A stretch of DNA of 64,000 nt from Vibrio pomeroyi (lineage in GTDB: Bacteria > Pseudomonadota > Gammaproteobacteria > Enterobacterales > Vibrionaceae): assembly GCF_024347595.1 (NCBI RefSeq), contig NZ_AP025507.1, forward strand, positions 372,001 to 436,000, given 5' to 3'. Shown piece by piece: positions 38,003 through 46,339 of the stretch; the stretch's first letter is position 1; each line of letters opens with the position of its first letter. The notes beneath the pieces were generated by a model that saw only the letters and a program-made list of their open reading frames with translations, did no database searches and was not told the origin of the DNA. Made by a program: the position numbers and the translations under genes.

Positions 38003-39322
38003 TTACTGTATGGGTTTGTCAGCTGAATCATTACATAGCTGAATGGTTATGGTGAATACCGCACCTTTTAAGGCTTGGCTCTGACCCACTTCCACGATTG
38101 CGTTGTGTTGAGCGCAGATCTTCTCGACGATAGATAACCCTAAACCATGACCACTCTTGGCTTTGTTACGCGCTTTATCGCCAACGTAAAACGGTTCAAA
38201 CAAGCGCGCCTGATGCTCTTGAGTCACACCGTCGCCATCATCATGTACTGCAATTTTGAGTTGTTCTTGATGTGCGCTGGCTTCAATTAACACTTGAGAT
38301 CGTGCGAATTTCATGGCGTTGCGTACGAGGTTATCCAGAGCGCGGTTCAGCAATATCTCATCCGCAAGGATCTCGTAAGGTTGCTCTGGCAGTGATAGGT
38401 TGATGTCGAGCTCTGTATCCTTGTTCCAGCGCGTCATTGCGTGACCAAGAAAGTCATTGATATCGACAGGCTGCTGCAAATTCTCGAGGTCGCAGCTATC
38501 CAACTTGGCGTAACACAATAGCTCGTCGACCATCTTCTCCATCTCTTCCGTATCTTCCACAATGCTTTCTACAGTCTCTTGTTGAGACTCGTTGAGCGGC
38601 GTGTCTTTGAGCATTTCAGCTTGCCATTGGATACGGAATATCGGCGTGCGCAGCTCATGGGCGACCGCATTAGTAAGCGAGCGATTGCTCTCAATCAAGC
38701 GGTGAATGCGGTCAGCCATTAGGTTGAAAGACTTATTGAGTGAGCCGATTGCAATGCCGCTTGAGGTTTCGGCTCGCGAAGAGAGGTCGCCTTCTGCAAA
38801 AGCTAGCGTCGCCGATTCAAGCTTCTTTACTCGGCGGAAGATGATAAATAGGTGACATACGCCATATAAGATAAAGCTGGCTAGGAAAAACAACCAAATT
38901 AGGTCATCTTCCAATTCTATTTTTTGCCTAACGAACGCTTCGCTGTTGGGTAGGTAATGATAGGTATTGTCACTGCTTGCTAAGCGAAACCATAGATCAC
39001 GTTCATCATCGTGAAAGATGAAGGTATTTGGGTTGGTCGAGAAGAACTCTGAAACAGGGCTTGGTATTTCATCTTTTGGATTGAACGTAATCAGTTTATT
39101 TCGAGTTGTTTCGACAAACTGGTTCATGGCTTGTTGAGCTGCTTCAAGACCCTGATTTTTTGCGATGTTTTCTATGAGTTGCTGGTGGGCTGTGGCTTCA
39201 TAATCTTGCAGAACATATTCGTAGTCAGTATTGAGCTGATAGACACAGATTTCGTAAGCGACAATGCCGCTCATGAAGCAAACTAACAGCCCTAATAGGG
39301 ACTCCAAAAAGATACGTCGCAT
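38003..39322 (-). CDS. Sensor histidine kinase (RstB-like)
   Basis: The 439-residue kinase has two membrane helices (about 5-25 and 143-165) bracketing a short periplasmic domain, a HAMP linker (about 166-215), HisKA with His222 in N-A-V-A-H-E-L-R-T-P-I and an ATPase domain (N-L-V-R-N-A-M-K-F, D-D-G-D-G-V, G-H-G-L-G-L-S). The H-E-L-R-T-P box and domain order resemble E. coli RstB, but identity cannot be proven by eye. Its response regulator gene lies upstream, 36 bases away. AGAGAA precedes the ATG. Signal unknown. Confidence 0.87.
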   Translation of the reverse strand: MRRIFLESLLGLLVCFMSGIVAYEICVYQLNTDYEYVLQDYEATAHQQLIENIAKNQGLEAAQQAMNQFVETTRNKLITFNPKDEIPSPVSEFFSTNPNTFIFHDDERDLWFRLASSDNTYHYLPNSEAFVRQKIELEDDLIWLFFLASFILYGVCHLFIIFRRVKKLESATLAFAEGDLSSRAETSSGIAIGSLNKSFNLMADRIHRLIESNRSLTNAVAHELRTPIFRIQWQAEMLKDTPLNESQQETVESIVEDTEEMEKMVDELLCYAKLDSCDLENLQQPVDINDFLGHAMTRWNKDTELDINLSLPEQPYEILADEILLNRALDNLVRNAMKFARSQVLIEASAHQEQLKIAVHDDGDGVTQEHQARLFEPFYVGDKARNKAKSGHGLGLSIVEKICAQHNAIVEVGQSQALKGAVFTITIQLCNDSADKPIQ

Positions 39323-39358
39323 AATCGTTCTCTTTCATTACGCTCGTACTGAGCGAAG

Positions 39359-40063
39359 TTAATGCCAGGCGGTTGAAACAAACAAGTAGCCTTTACCGCG
39401 AATGGTCTGAATTTTCTCTGCTGGTGTGTGGTCGTCGCCCAAAATCTTCCTTAGACGTACAACCTTGTTGTCAATCGTCCGGTCTATTCCGTCGTACTCA
39501 ATCCCGCGCAATGTTTGCGTCAAGTAGTCACGAGATAACGGCGTATCTGGGTTGCTTGCCAATAACCAAAGTAGGTCGAACTCGCTGTCAGTGAGTGATA
39601 AAACCGCACCTGAAAGTTCACACTTCTTATAAGTGTTTTTCAGAACGAGTTGATCGAACTGAAGGGTGTCTGAGTCATCGACTGAAGCGGTATTGGTGTC
39701 TTGGCGGCGTAATAGCGAACGAACTCTGGCCAGCAGAACTCTTGGTTTGATTGGCTTGGTGACGTAGTCATCAGCCCCTGTCTCTAAACCAGCGACGTGA
39801 TCAAAGTCGTCATCGCTAGCGGTGAGCATCAAGATTTTACCTTTATAGTGCGTACGCGTCTGTCGGCAGATTGTAAGTCCATCAGTTACAGGAAGCATCA
39901 AATCCAGCAGTACGATGTCAGGTTGCTCCGCGAGGATGGTCTGTGTGGCATCGCTACCATCGTCCAACACCGTGACATCAAAATCTTGCGCGACAAAGTA
40001 GTCCTGCAACATTTTCTGAAGTTTCAAATCGTCTTCCACGATGATCATTTTAGGTTTTGTCAT
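39359..40063 (-). CDS. OmpR-family response regulator
   Basis: The 234-residue protein has a receiver domain with the phosphoacceptor Asp54 (I-V-L-L-D-L-M-L-P) and Lys in the D-D-Y-V-T-K-P segment, and a winged-helix DNA-binding domain (about 130-230; L-S-L-T-D-S-E-F-D-L-L, S-R-D-Y-L, R-T-I-D-N-K-V-V-R-L-R-K). The open frame continues to 40177, but ATG 40063 gives the family opening M-T-K-P-K-M-I-I-V-E-D-D. It is first in an operon with the sensor kinase. Targets are unknown. Confidence 0.9.
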   Translation of the reverse strand: MTKPKMIIVEDDLKLQKMLQDYFVAQDFDVTVLDDGSDATQTILAEQPDIVLLDLMLPVTDGLTICRQTRTHYKGKILMLTASDDDFDHVAGLETGADDYVTKPIKPRVLLARVRSLLRRQDTNTASVDDSDTLQFDQLVLKNTYKKCELSGAVLSLTDSEFDLLWLLASNPDTPLSRDYLTQTLRGIEYDGIDRTIDNKVVRLRKILGDDHTPAEKIQTIRGKGYLFVSTAWH

Positions 40064-40350
40064 TCCATTATCAGCCTTGTCGTGCGTTTCACTTATTGAG
40101 ATTAGGTGAGCGAGTCTTCGTCGTGATGAACCATTACAATTATACGCTGTTGCATATAAGTTCACATGCTTCGCCAAATACCTAAAGCGAATGATTAAAC
40201 ACTTTATAAGTTAGTTCAATGATGAATTGGCATTTATAGGAAAATAAAAAACATTGTTCAAATAGGTTCGACATTCTCATACATTCCCACGACAGATAAA
40301 TTCAGCGGTAAATAATAGAATTTTCCCATCAAACACTTTGGGAATGACGC

Positions 40351-41448
40351 ATGAATAACTATAGAAAAACGTTACTGGTACTGCCTTTGATTATTTTAGC
40401 TGGGTGTAATTCAAGTTCTAGTTCAGGTAGAGCGACGACTAAAGCTCAAATGAAACCTAAGGCGGATTACGTATTTTCGTCAGTGAAATTAGGCAAGTTG
40501 TATCAAGAACGAGAAGAGCTTCAAGAGTCAATGAAACTGACCTATGACGGTGTGCAGTATGACCAAATTCAATTTGCTGAAGACATCAGTGAGAAGCAAA
40601 AAGTAGTAAGGCTTACCAGCCGTCTAGGTCAAAGTGTTGACCTGTATTTTCCTGATGCAGGGTTTGATAGCTGCGGTATCTACACAGAGAGTAAGGGTTT
40701 GGACGTGTTTGATTGCGGCGCGGCCCAACGCTCTGTTTCTAATGAGACAACGTTAATCCAAACAAAAACGAATAGTGCAAAAGCGGTTGAGCTCGAATTC
40801 CAAAATGAGTTGTCGCAATACGTGACGAGCTTGGGTTCGACGATTCTGAGTAAAACCAAAAAGGGTAACAAGGTCACCATCACCACTTCGTTTGCTTTCA
40901 ACGCCTTTTACCGAGATGTGCTCAAAGAGACGGGTGCTGTTGAGCGAATTCAATCGACTTTAGGTGCATCCACCTATTCTCAGCTTTTTGATATCGTAAA
41001 GTTGTACCCGGGAAGTGAGATGACGTTGAAATTCACCAATCATATCGGTGGCAGCGCTGATGACGAGATCAACATGTACACCGGACGCATGATCCACCAC
41101 AACAAGATGACGACAATCGTCACTGCTACGGGGTCGGTGTTCTCAGGCGGCACGGATCTGTTCGCTGCAGGTAATCCACGAGTTCTGCAACGCGCTGATA
41201 CCACGAAAGCTATTGAGCTGAATAAGCAGGTAGGCGTGCATAGCTGGGCTGAGGGGGACAAAACGGCTAAAGAGTTCCCTTACACCAACGAGAGTCATCG
41301 CCAACAAGCGACCTATTTTAAAAAGGTGATGGGAGACAAAGGGATCGATTTCTACATCTTCACTTTAGATTCTGCCCCCGCTTCTGGTGAACATTGGATG
41401 ACGAAAGCCGACTCGGATAAGTATGGTTTTATTACCCGTATTGAATAA
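40351..41448 (+). CDS. Lipoprotein with apparent ClpP-like (COG3904-type) fold
   Basis: The 365-residue product has a lipoprotein leader with L-A-G-C (Cys19) and a Ser-rich linker. No protein name is obvious for the N-terminal half. The C-terminal third shows a pattern seen in periplasmic ClpP/crotonase-like proteins: a T-A-T-G-S-V-F-S-G-G-T-D-L-F-A-A-G helix start with a candidate nucleophile Ser265 and, after a linker, V-G-V-H-S-W with candidate His297. If the fold is right the protein could be a serine hydrolase or a degenerate relative. This is my inference from motif spacing. A terminator at 41503 follows. Confidence 0.65.
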   Translation: MNNYRKTLLVLPLIILAGCNSSSSSGRATTKAQMKPKADYVFSSVKLGKLYQEREELQESMKLTYDGVQYDQIQFAEDISEKQKVVRLTSRLGQSVDLYFPDAGFDSCGIYTESKGLDVFDCGAAQRSVSNETTLIQTKTNSAKAVELEFQNELSQYVTSLGSTILSKTKKGNKVTITTSFAFNAFYRDVLKETGAVERIQSTLGASTYSQLFDIVKLYPGSEMTLKFTNHIGGSADDEINMYTGRMIHHNKMTTIVTATGSVFSGGTDLFAAGNPRVLQRADTTKAIELNKQVGVHSWAEGDKTAKEFPYTNESHRQQATYFKKVMGDKGIDFYIFTLDSAPASGEHWMTKADSDKYGFITRIE

Positions 41449-41502
41449 GCCAAGTTAGCTTAGTCGCTTTATATTCAAAGCTCCGCAAAGGTTAATAACA
41501 AG

Positions 41503-41534
41503 CTGGTAATGGTTTTGCCATTATCAGTTTTTTT
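41503..41534 (+). terminator. Intrinsic terminator after the ClpP-like lipoprotein gene
   Basis: CTGGTAATGG (41503-41512) pairs with CCATTATCAG (41518-41527) with one wobble, followed by seven T. Confidence 0.85.
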
Positions 41535-41853
41535 GTTTCTGTTTGTCTGTACTTCATGGGTGCGATGCTCTTGAAATCGGGTGACTGTTCTGAGGGGAAT
41601 AGTGCTGTGCATAGGCTCAATAACTCGAGTCGCTGCTATAGTGAAGTGAGATGAGACTGCGATATTTCCACGGTGACTAAATTCTGCATTTTTTAGCGAG
41701 GTAACAAAGAATTCCCGCAGATATTGAATTTAGAAAGCGCAATCAAGGCACTTTTTGTCCGATAGAATTTAATATCCGCAAACCTTACAAGCCGTAACTT
41801 TTCATTTGGCTGTAGTAAGGAGCAATGTGAATGACTTATAAGGACGATCATTT
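41535..41853. other. Upstream region of dpaL with start-stop codon pair
   Basis: About 320 bases upstream of the ammonia-lyase gene hold its promoter. Two CCGCA-type half-sites occur (near 41713 and 41773). Just before the gene, a strong AAGGAG leads to ATG-TGA (41825-41830), directly followed by a 15-codon frame (41831-41878) that overlaps the dpaL start out of frame. Confidence 0.5.
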
Positions 41854-43053
41854 ATGCAGTTACTGGCTGGCACTCTGACACACTATGCGAACCCTCAAGC
41901 ACGCCCTGAATTGGAGTACTCAAATGAGCAACTTGAAATTTTGAGTGTTGCGAGTTCTGAGCAGGCAATTAAGGATATTTCACAATGGCCGGGCTATGCC
42001 GTTACTCCTTTGCATGAGCTGAATGCGATTTCTGCTGAGATCGGTGTAAACAAATTCTGGTACAAAGACGAATCTCAACGTTTTGGTCTAAAAAGCTTTA
42101 AAGCTCTGGGCGGTGCGTATGCTGTTGCCCGTCAGCTTCAGATTGAGATCGCCAATCGCTATGGAAAGAATCCGACCATCAGTGAGTTGTTAAATGGGGA
42201 ATGGAAATCAGAAGTCGCAGAGATCGTTGTGAGTTGTGCGACAGATGGAAACCATGGTCGCTCGGTTGCGTGGGGCGCACAAATGTTTGGTTGTGGTTGT
42301 GTTATCTACATTCATCGCGATGTGTCGGAAGGCCGTAAGCAAGCGATGGAAGCGTTCGGTGCAGAAGTGGTTCGTATTACTGGTAACTACGATGAATCGG
42401 TTCGTTTGGCTGATTCAGAAGCGCGAGCGAAAAACCGCGTGATTGTATCGGATACTTCTTACGAAGGTTACATGGAAATCCCGAAAGACGTTGCTCTGGG
42501 CTACACCGTGATGCTGGCTGAAATTGTCGAGCAACTTGATGGTGAAATCCCAACCCATGTTTTCGTGCAGGGTGGAGTAGGTGGTTTGGCATCTGCTGTG
42601 TGTGGTTACTTCTGGGATTTGTGGGGTGTTGATCGTCCACGCTTTGTAATTGTCGAACCTGAGCAGGCTAACTGTTTGCAGAAGAGCGCTCAAGCGGGTA
42701 AACCGATTGTGGTAACGGGCGATCTAGAGACGCTGATGGCTGGACTTGCCTGTGGTGAGGTTTCGAGCTTGGCATGGACGATTCTCCAAAATGGCGCTGA
42801 TGATTTTATGACGCTGAGTGAAGAGGCGATCCCGCAAGCGATGCGCATGTTGGCGAGTGGCGAGAAAACGGAAGTGGCAATAGAAGGTGGTGAATCTGCA
42901 GTACCAGGGTTTGCTGCAGCGATCATCGCTAAACAAGAACCGAATTTCGCTGAAAAACTGAATTTAACTAAAGACAGCCGAGTGCTAGTAATTGGTACTG
43001 AAGGGGCAACAGACCCGGATCTCTACCAACAAATCATCGACAACAAAATCTAA
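41854..43053 (+). CDS. dpaL: Diaminopropionate ammonia-lyase
   Basis: The 399-residue fold-II PLP enzyme has the PLP lysine in L-K-S-F-K-A-L-G-G-A (Lys83), C-A-T-D-G-N-H-G-R-S-V-A, and the glycine-rich phosphate loop G-G-V-G-G-L-A. The length and these motifs fit the YgeX/DpaL type (about 400 residues) and not threonine dehydratase (about 330). It converts 2,3-diaminopropionate to pyruvate and two ammonia. AAGGA lies nine bases before the ATG. The gene stands upstream of, and on the same strand as, a TRAP/hydrolase run, separated by a convergent AsnC gene. Confidence 0.88.
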   Translation: MQLLAGTLTHYANPQARPELEYSNEQLEILSVASSEQAIKDISQWPGYAVTPLHELNAISAEIGVNKFWYKDESQRFGLKSFKALGGAYAVARQLQIEIANRYGKNPTISELLNGEWKSEVAEIVVSCATDGNHGRSVAWGAQMFGCGCVIYIHRDVSEGRKQAMEAFGAEVVRITGNYDESVRLADSEARAKNRVIVSDTSYEGYMEIPKDVALGYTVMLAEIVEQLDGEIPTHVFVQGGVGGLASAVCGYFWDLWGVDRPRFVIVEPEQANCLQKSAQAGKPIVVTGDLETLMAGLACGEVSSLAWTILQNGADDFMTLSEEAIPQAMRMLASGEKTEVAIEGGESAVPGFAAAIIAKQEPNFAEKLNLTKDSRVLVIGTEGATDPDLYQQIIDNKI

Positions 43054-43068
43054 TAACGAAAAGCTCAT

Positions 43069-43110
43069 AGTTAGCAGTTAGCAGTTAGCAGTTAGCAGTT
43101 AGCAGTTAAG
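43069..43110. repeat. Tandem heptamer repeat
   Basis: AGTTAGC is repeated five times without error (43069-43103) followed by AGTTAAG, a 42-base array just after the dpaL stop. The unit length is seven, so copy-number change would shift frame if it were coding; it is not. Confidence 0.9.
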
Positions 43111-43152
43111 AGCTAATCGCGAACAACGAATAATAAAGTAAGCCCCAAAGTT

Positions 43153-43187
43153 GGCGGTATGTAAGGTTTCTTCATACCGTCTTTTTT
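43153..43187 (+). terminator. Intrinsic terminator after dpaL
   Basis: GGCGGTATG and CATACCGTC pair (one wobble) around an 11-base loop and run into TTTTTT. Confidence 0.82.
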
Positions 43188-43242
43188 CCTCTTTTTTTGA
43201 CTTCATCTCATGACACGCCTTGCTTGCTAATCTCGCTGGTCA

Positions 43243-43734
43243 TCAATCGCGCTGCTCATCAATCGGAATGGTCAGCCCCACTTTGACGTTATCCATCACC
43301 ACATTGGTTTGAAAGCTTTTGATATTGGCATTATCGAAGAAGGCTTCACGAGTAAAATTGTCGTACCCCTCCATATCTGCAGCCGTGACGATTAAGATAA
43401 AATCAGAGCTGCCTGTGACGTAATAGCATTGCTGCACAGAGCGGTTCGAACTCATCTCTTTTTTGAAGTTATGCATCAAATCTACACGCTCACGTTCAAG
43501 TGTTACCTGAACGATAAACGTCATTCCGTGACCGACCGCTTTGGGATTAATCACCGAGACATCAGCCTGAATCACACCTTGTGCTCTCATGCGTTTTAAA
43601 CGGCGCTGAACGGCAGCGGGAGAGAGCCCTACCTTTTCTGCAATCTTGTCTGATGTCGCTCTATTTGAGTCTTGTACGATGTTGAGGATTTTCTTGTCGA
43701 AACTGTCGACCACCAATGCCGGCTGTTGTGTCAT
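43243..43734 (-). CDS. Lrp/AsnC family transcriptional regulator
   Basis: The 163-residue protein has an N-terminal HTH (D-K-K-I-L-N-I-V, L-S-P-A-A-V-Q-R-R-L-K-R-M) and a C-terminal AsnC/RAM domain (Q-C-Y-Y-V-T-G-S-S-D-F-I). Three starts compete: a TTG at 43755, ATG 43740 and ATG 43734; GGGAA spacing favours the last. It is divergent from the EutA-like gene and convergent with dpaL, the usual position for a local amino-acid-responsive regulator. The palindrome at 43869-43883 in the divergent gap is its candidate site. Confidence 0.88.
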   Translation of the reverse strand: MTQQPALVVDSFDKKILNIVQDSNRATSDKIAEKVGLSPAAVQRRLKRMRAQGVIQADVSVINPKAVGHGMTFIVQVTLERERVDLMHNFKKEMSSNRSVQQCYYVTGSSDFILIVTAADMEGYDNFTREAFFDNANIKSFQTNVVMDNVKVGLTIPIDEQRD

Positions 43735-44044
43735 ACCCATACTTCCCAGTATCAATTTGTAAATTAATTGTTTCTTTTATTCCAGTGTGTGATCGAGTTA
43801 AAGGTATTTGGCTCCAACAATTAATCACAGAGGATTGAGAACAAAAAATCACTATAACGCAATAAAAATGCGGAATTTCCGCACAATAAGGTATTCGTTT
43901 AATGATAATCCTTAAAGTTATCGGTGCATTATTAACCTTGTGAACGAAATGTAAAGTTCAAATTCACAGAGCTTGAAGTTTATATGATACATGTTGTTAA
44001 CATTTGTTGGGTGTTGATATTGGCAGCTCAAGGAGTCGGAAAGT
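43735..44044. other. Divergent promoter region, AsnC-type / EutA-like genes
   Basis: These 310 bases hold two divergent promoters. A 15-base palindrome (43869-43883) is the only clear element. Confidence 0.5.
43869..43883. promoter_or_regulatory. Palindromic operator candidate
   Basis: TGCGGAA-T-TTCCGCA has perfect seven-base arms with one central base. The 15-base length and symmetry suit an Lrp/AsnC-family site, and it lies between the regulator and the operon that follows. Confidence 0.45.
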
Positions 44045-44839
44045 ATGAAATCTGCAACCGCTACTTTACAGTTTGAATTAGAAAAATTGGCACCAGCAGG
44101 ACGCGTCGGTGTGATTGCGTTAGCGACAGATTTCAATATTGAGCGTGATTTAAACACCTTGTTTCCAGACGATGTGCAGTCGTTCACCAGCCGAGTGCGA
44201 AACTATAATCCTTTGACGATAGAGAACCTGCGGAAGATGGAGCCAGGAATCGCTGCTTGCGCTGATACCATCCTTCCGGGCACCGAATTGGATGTTGTGA
44301 TTTACGCTTGTACCTCTGGCACCGTAGCGATTGGCAGCGAACGAATTAGCCAGCTTATTCATCAATCTTGCCCAAATGCAGCAGTAACGAATCCGGTGAC
44401 TGCGGCCTTAGCGGCGTTTGAAAACTTTCAAGCTAAGCGTATCTCAGTATTAACGCCTTACACCGAAGCTGTGAATCAAGACGTCGCGGCATTTTTTGAG
44501 TCGCAAGGCATTGAAGTATTGAGCATTGCTGGCTTTGGCTTTGAAGATGACACCGCGATGACGTTCATCGACCCAATGGACATTAAACATGCCGCACTAC
44601 AAGTTTGCGACCCTGAAGCGGATCTTCTGTTTATCTCTTGCACGGCACTGCGTGCAGCATCGATGCTTGAATCCATTGAAGCGGAGCTAGATAAACCCGT
44701 TGTCAGCAGCAATCAAGTATTGGCTTGGCACTCGCTTCAATTGATGAACTACCCCTCGCCCATAAAAGGTTTCGGTGCACTGTTAGAGCACCATCTTGAA
44801 CCACCCTCAGATAATTGCCGAAGGTCGCAGTCGTTGTAA
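44045..44839 (+). CDS. EutA-like Asp/Glu racemase-superfamily protein
   Basis: The 264-residue protein has the maleate-isomerase/Asp-Glu racemase pattern with two facing cysteines: V-I-Y-A-C-T-S-G-T (Cys89) and L-F-I-S-C-T-A-L-R (Cys199). The opening V-G-V-I-A-L-A-T-D-F-N-I-E-R-D-L and the later G-F-G-F-E-D-D-T-A-M-T are characteristic of EutA of the ectoine-utilisation locus. Its real reaction is not established even in ectoine degraders. It leads the run 44045-50609. Confidence 0.83.
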   Translation: MKSATATLQFELEKLAPAGRVGVIALATDFNIERDLNTLFPDDVQSFTSRVRNYNPLTIENLRKMEPGIAACADTILPGTELDVVIYACTSGTVAIGSERISQLIHQSCPNAAVTNPVTAALAAFENFQAKRISVLTPYTEAVNQDVAAFFESQGIEVLSIAGFGFEDDTAMTFIDPMDIKHAALQVCDPEADLLFISCTALRAASMLESIEAELDKPVVSSNQVLAWHSLQLMNYPSPIKGFGALLEHHLEPPSDNCRRSQSL

Positions 44840-44941
44840 CGACCTTCGATTAAAGCTGCTCGCTTCGCGTTTAAATTCAGAGCAGCCAAGTCAACTACAC
44901 ATTTACGTTAATACAAAGAATTACACTTTGGGACTACTACT

Positions 44942-46153
44942 ATGCCGTCTACTTTCTCGATCAAACCAGACCAACTGTCTTCGCAGCTTATTCAAAGCAT
45001 GACGGAGTGGCGTCAACATTTACACCGTTTCCCTGAGTGTGGTTTTGATGTGAATCTGACCTCCGATTTTATCGCTGACAAGTTACACAGTTTTGGTATC
45101 GAGGTGGTGCGTAACATCGGTAAAACAGGATTGGTTGGGATACTTCGTTCAGGATCGAGTGAAGCGAGCATTGGTCTGAGAGCTGATATGGATGCGCTAC
45201 ACATTCACGAACAAAACAACTTCGCACACTGCTCACAACACGATGGAAAGATGCACGCTTGTGGTCACGATGGTCACTCCGCAATGTTGCTCGGCGCTGC
45301 AAGCTATTTGGCCGAAAACCTATTGGAAGGGAACTCAACCTTCGATGGCACTGTGTATTTCATTTTCCAACCCGATGAAGAACATGGTTGTGGCGCGCAA
45401 GCGATGATTGATGATGGATTGTTTGAGCGATTCTCGATTGATGAAGTGTATGGAGTTCATAATTTCCCCGGCTTAGCGGAAGGTGAGTTGATGGTTCGCC
45501 CCGGATCATTAATGGCCAGTGAAAGTAGCTTTGAGATCACCATTAATGGTGTGGGTGGGCATGCTGCTCTGCCGCACCAAGGTGTTGATCCTTTAGTCGT
45601 CGGTTCGCAAGTCATTCTTGCTCTTCAAACCATAGTATCTCGCAATCTTAGTGCGATCCACGATACGGCTGTAGTCTCTGCGACCGAGTTTATTACCGAT
45701 GGCACGGTTAACGTTATCCCGACCCAAGTAACCATTAAAGGCGATTGTCGCTGCTTCACTGAATCTTCTCTTGATCGAATCAAACAAAGTATGGAGAGGA
45801 TTGTGGCAGGTATTTGTCAGGCTGCGGGTGCGACTTACGATTTCGAGTTTATCAATACCTTCTACCCAACCATCAACAGTGATCAACAAACACAATATTC
45901 GGTTGCTGCCGCACAGAAAGTGCTTGGTGCAGAGAGCGTTAATGACGCCTGCGACCCGCTGACTATTTCGGAAGATTTCTCAAGCATGCTTCGCGTTAAA
46001 CCGGGCTGTTATGTGCTGTTGGGTAACGGCACGGAATCGGTCGGTGGCTGCGCATTGCATAACCCTGAATACGACTTTAACGACGGCATCTTAAAGCTCG
46101 GTGCGAGCTACTGGATTCAGTTGGTGAGCGATCGTTTAGCTCGATCAATTTAA
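44942..46153 (+). CDS. M20 family amidohydrolase (N-acyl amino acid type)
   Basis: The 403-residue enzyme has the M20D metal motif H-A-C-G-H-D-G-H (Cys107, His109), catalytic Glu145 in F-Q-P-D-E-E-H-G-C, and a dimerisation domain with N-G-V-G-G-H-A-A-L-P-H. It resembles hippurate hydrolase and N-acyl-L-amino-acid amidohydrolases. It is not of the AstE/AspA type used as DoeB in ectoine loci. In this operon it probably deacylates an imported or intermediate N-acyl amino acid. Cytoplasmic, no signal peptide. Confidence 0.85.
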   Translation: MPSTFSIKPDQLSSQLIQSMTEWRQHLHRFPECGFDVNLTSDFIADKLHSFGIEVVRNIGKTGLVGILRSGSSEASIGLRADMDALHIHEQNNFAHCSQHDGKMHACGHDGHSAMLLGAASYLAENLLEGNSTFDGTVYFIFQPDEEHGCGAQAMIDDGLFERFSIDEVYGVHNFPGLAEGELMVRPGSLMASESSFEITINGVGGHAALPHQGVDPLVVGSQVILALQTIVSRNLSAIHDTAVVSATEFITDGTVNVIPTQVTIKGDCRCFTESSLDRIKQSMERIVAGICQAAGATYDFEFINTFYPTINSDQQTQYSVAAAQKVLGAESVNDACDPLTISEDFSSMLRVKPGCYVLLGNGTESVGGCALHNPEYDFNDGILKLGASYWIQLVSDRLARSI

Positions 46154-46339
46154 AAGTGACCCAATTAGAAGCAATTCAATTTGAATCAATAAGTAGAGAC
46201 ACGGATTCAGCAGTGACGCATTTGGCACTGCAAGATGGCTGACTTTAAACGGAGTTTATTGTCGACACAGCCAAAACTGAAGCGCGTGAAGTGACCAAGG
46301 TCATCAACGTGTAATTAGGATAAAAAAAGGAAAGACAGG

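Noticed and set aside
38003..40063. Firm naming as RstBA
   Set aside because: Domain layout agrees, but kinase/regulator pairs of this type are many and no unique marker is visible.
41854..43053. Threonine dehydratase
   Set aside because: At 399 residues with the R-F-G-L-K-S-F-K-A-L-G-G motif it fits DpaL, not the shorter dehydratase.
43069..43110. CRISPR-like repeat
   Set aside because: The unit is seven bases without spacers; it is a simple tandem repeat.
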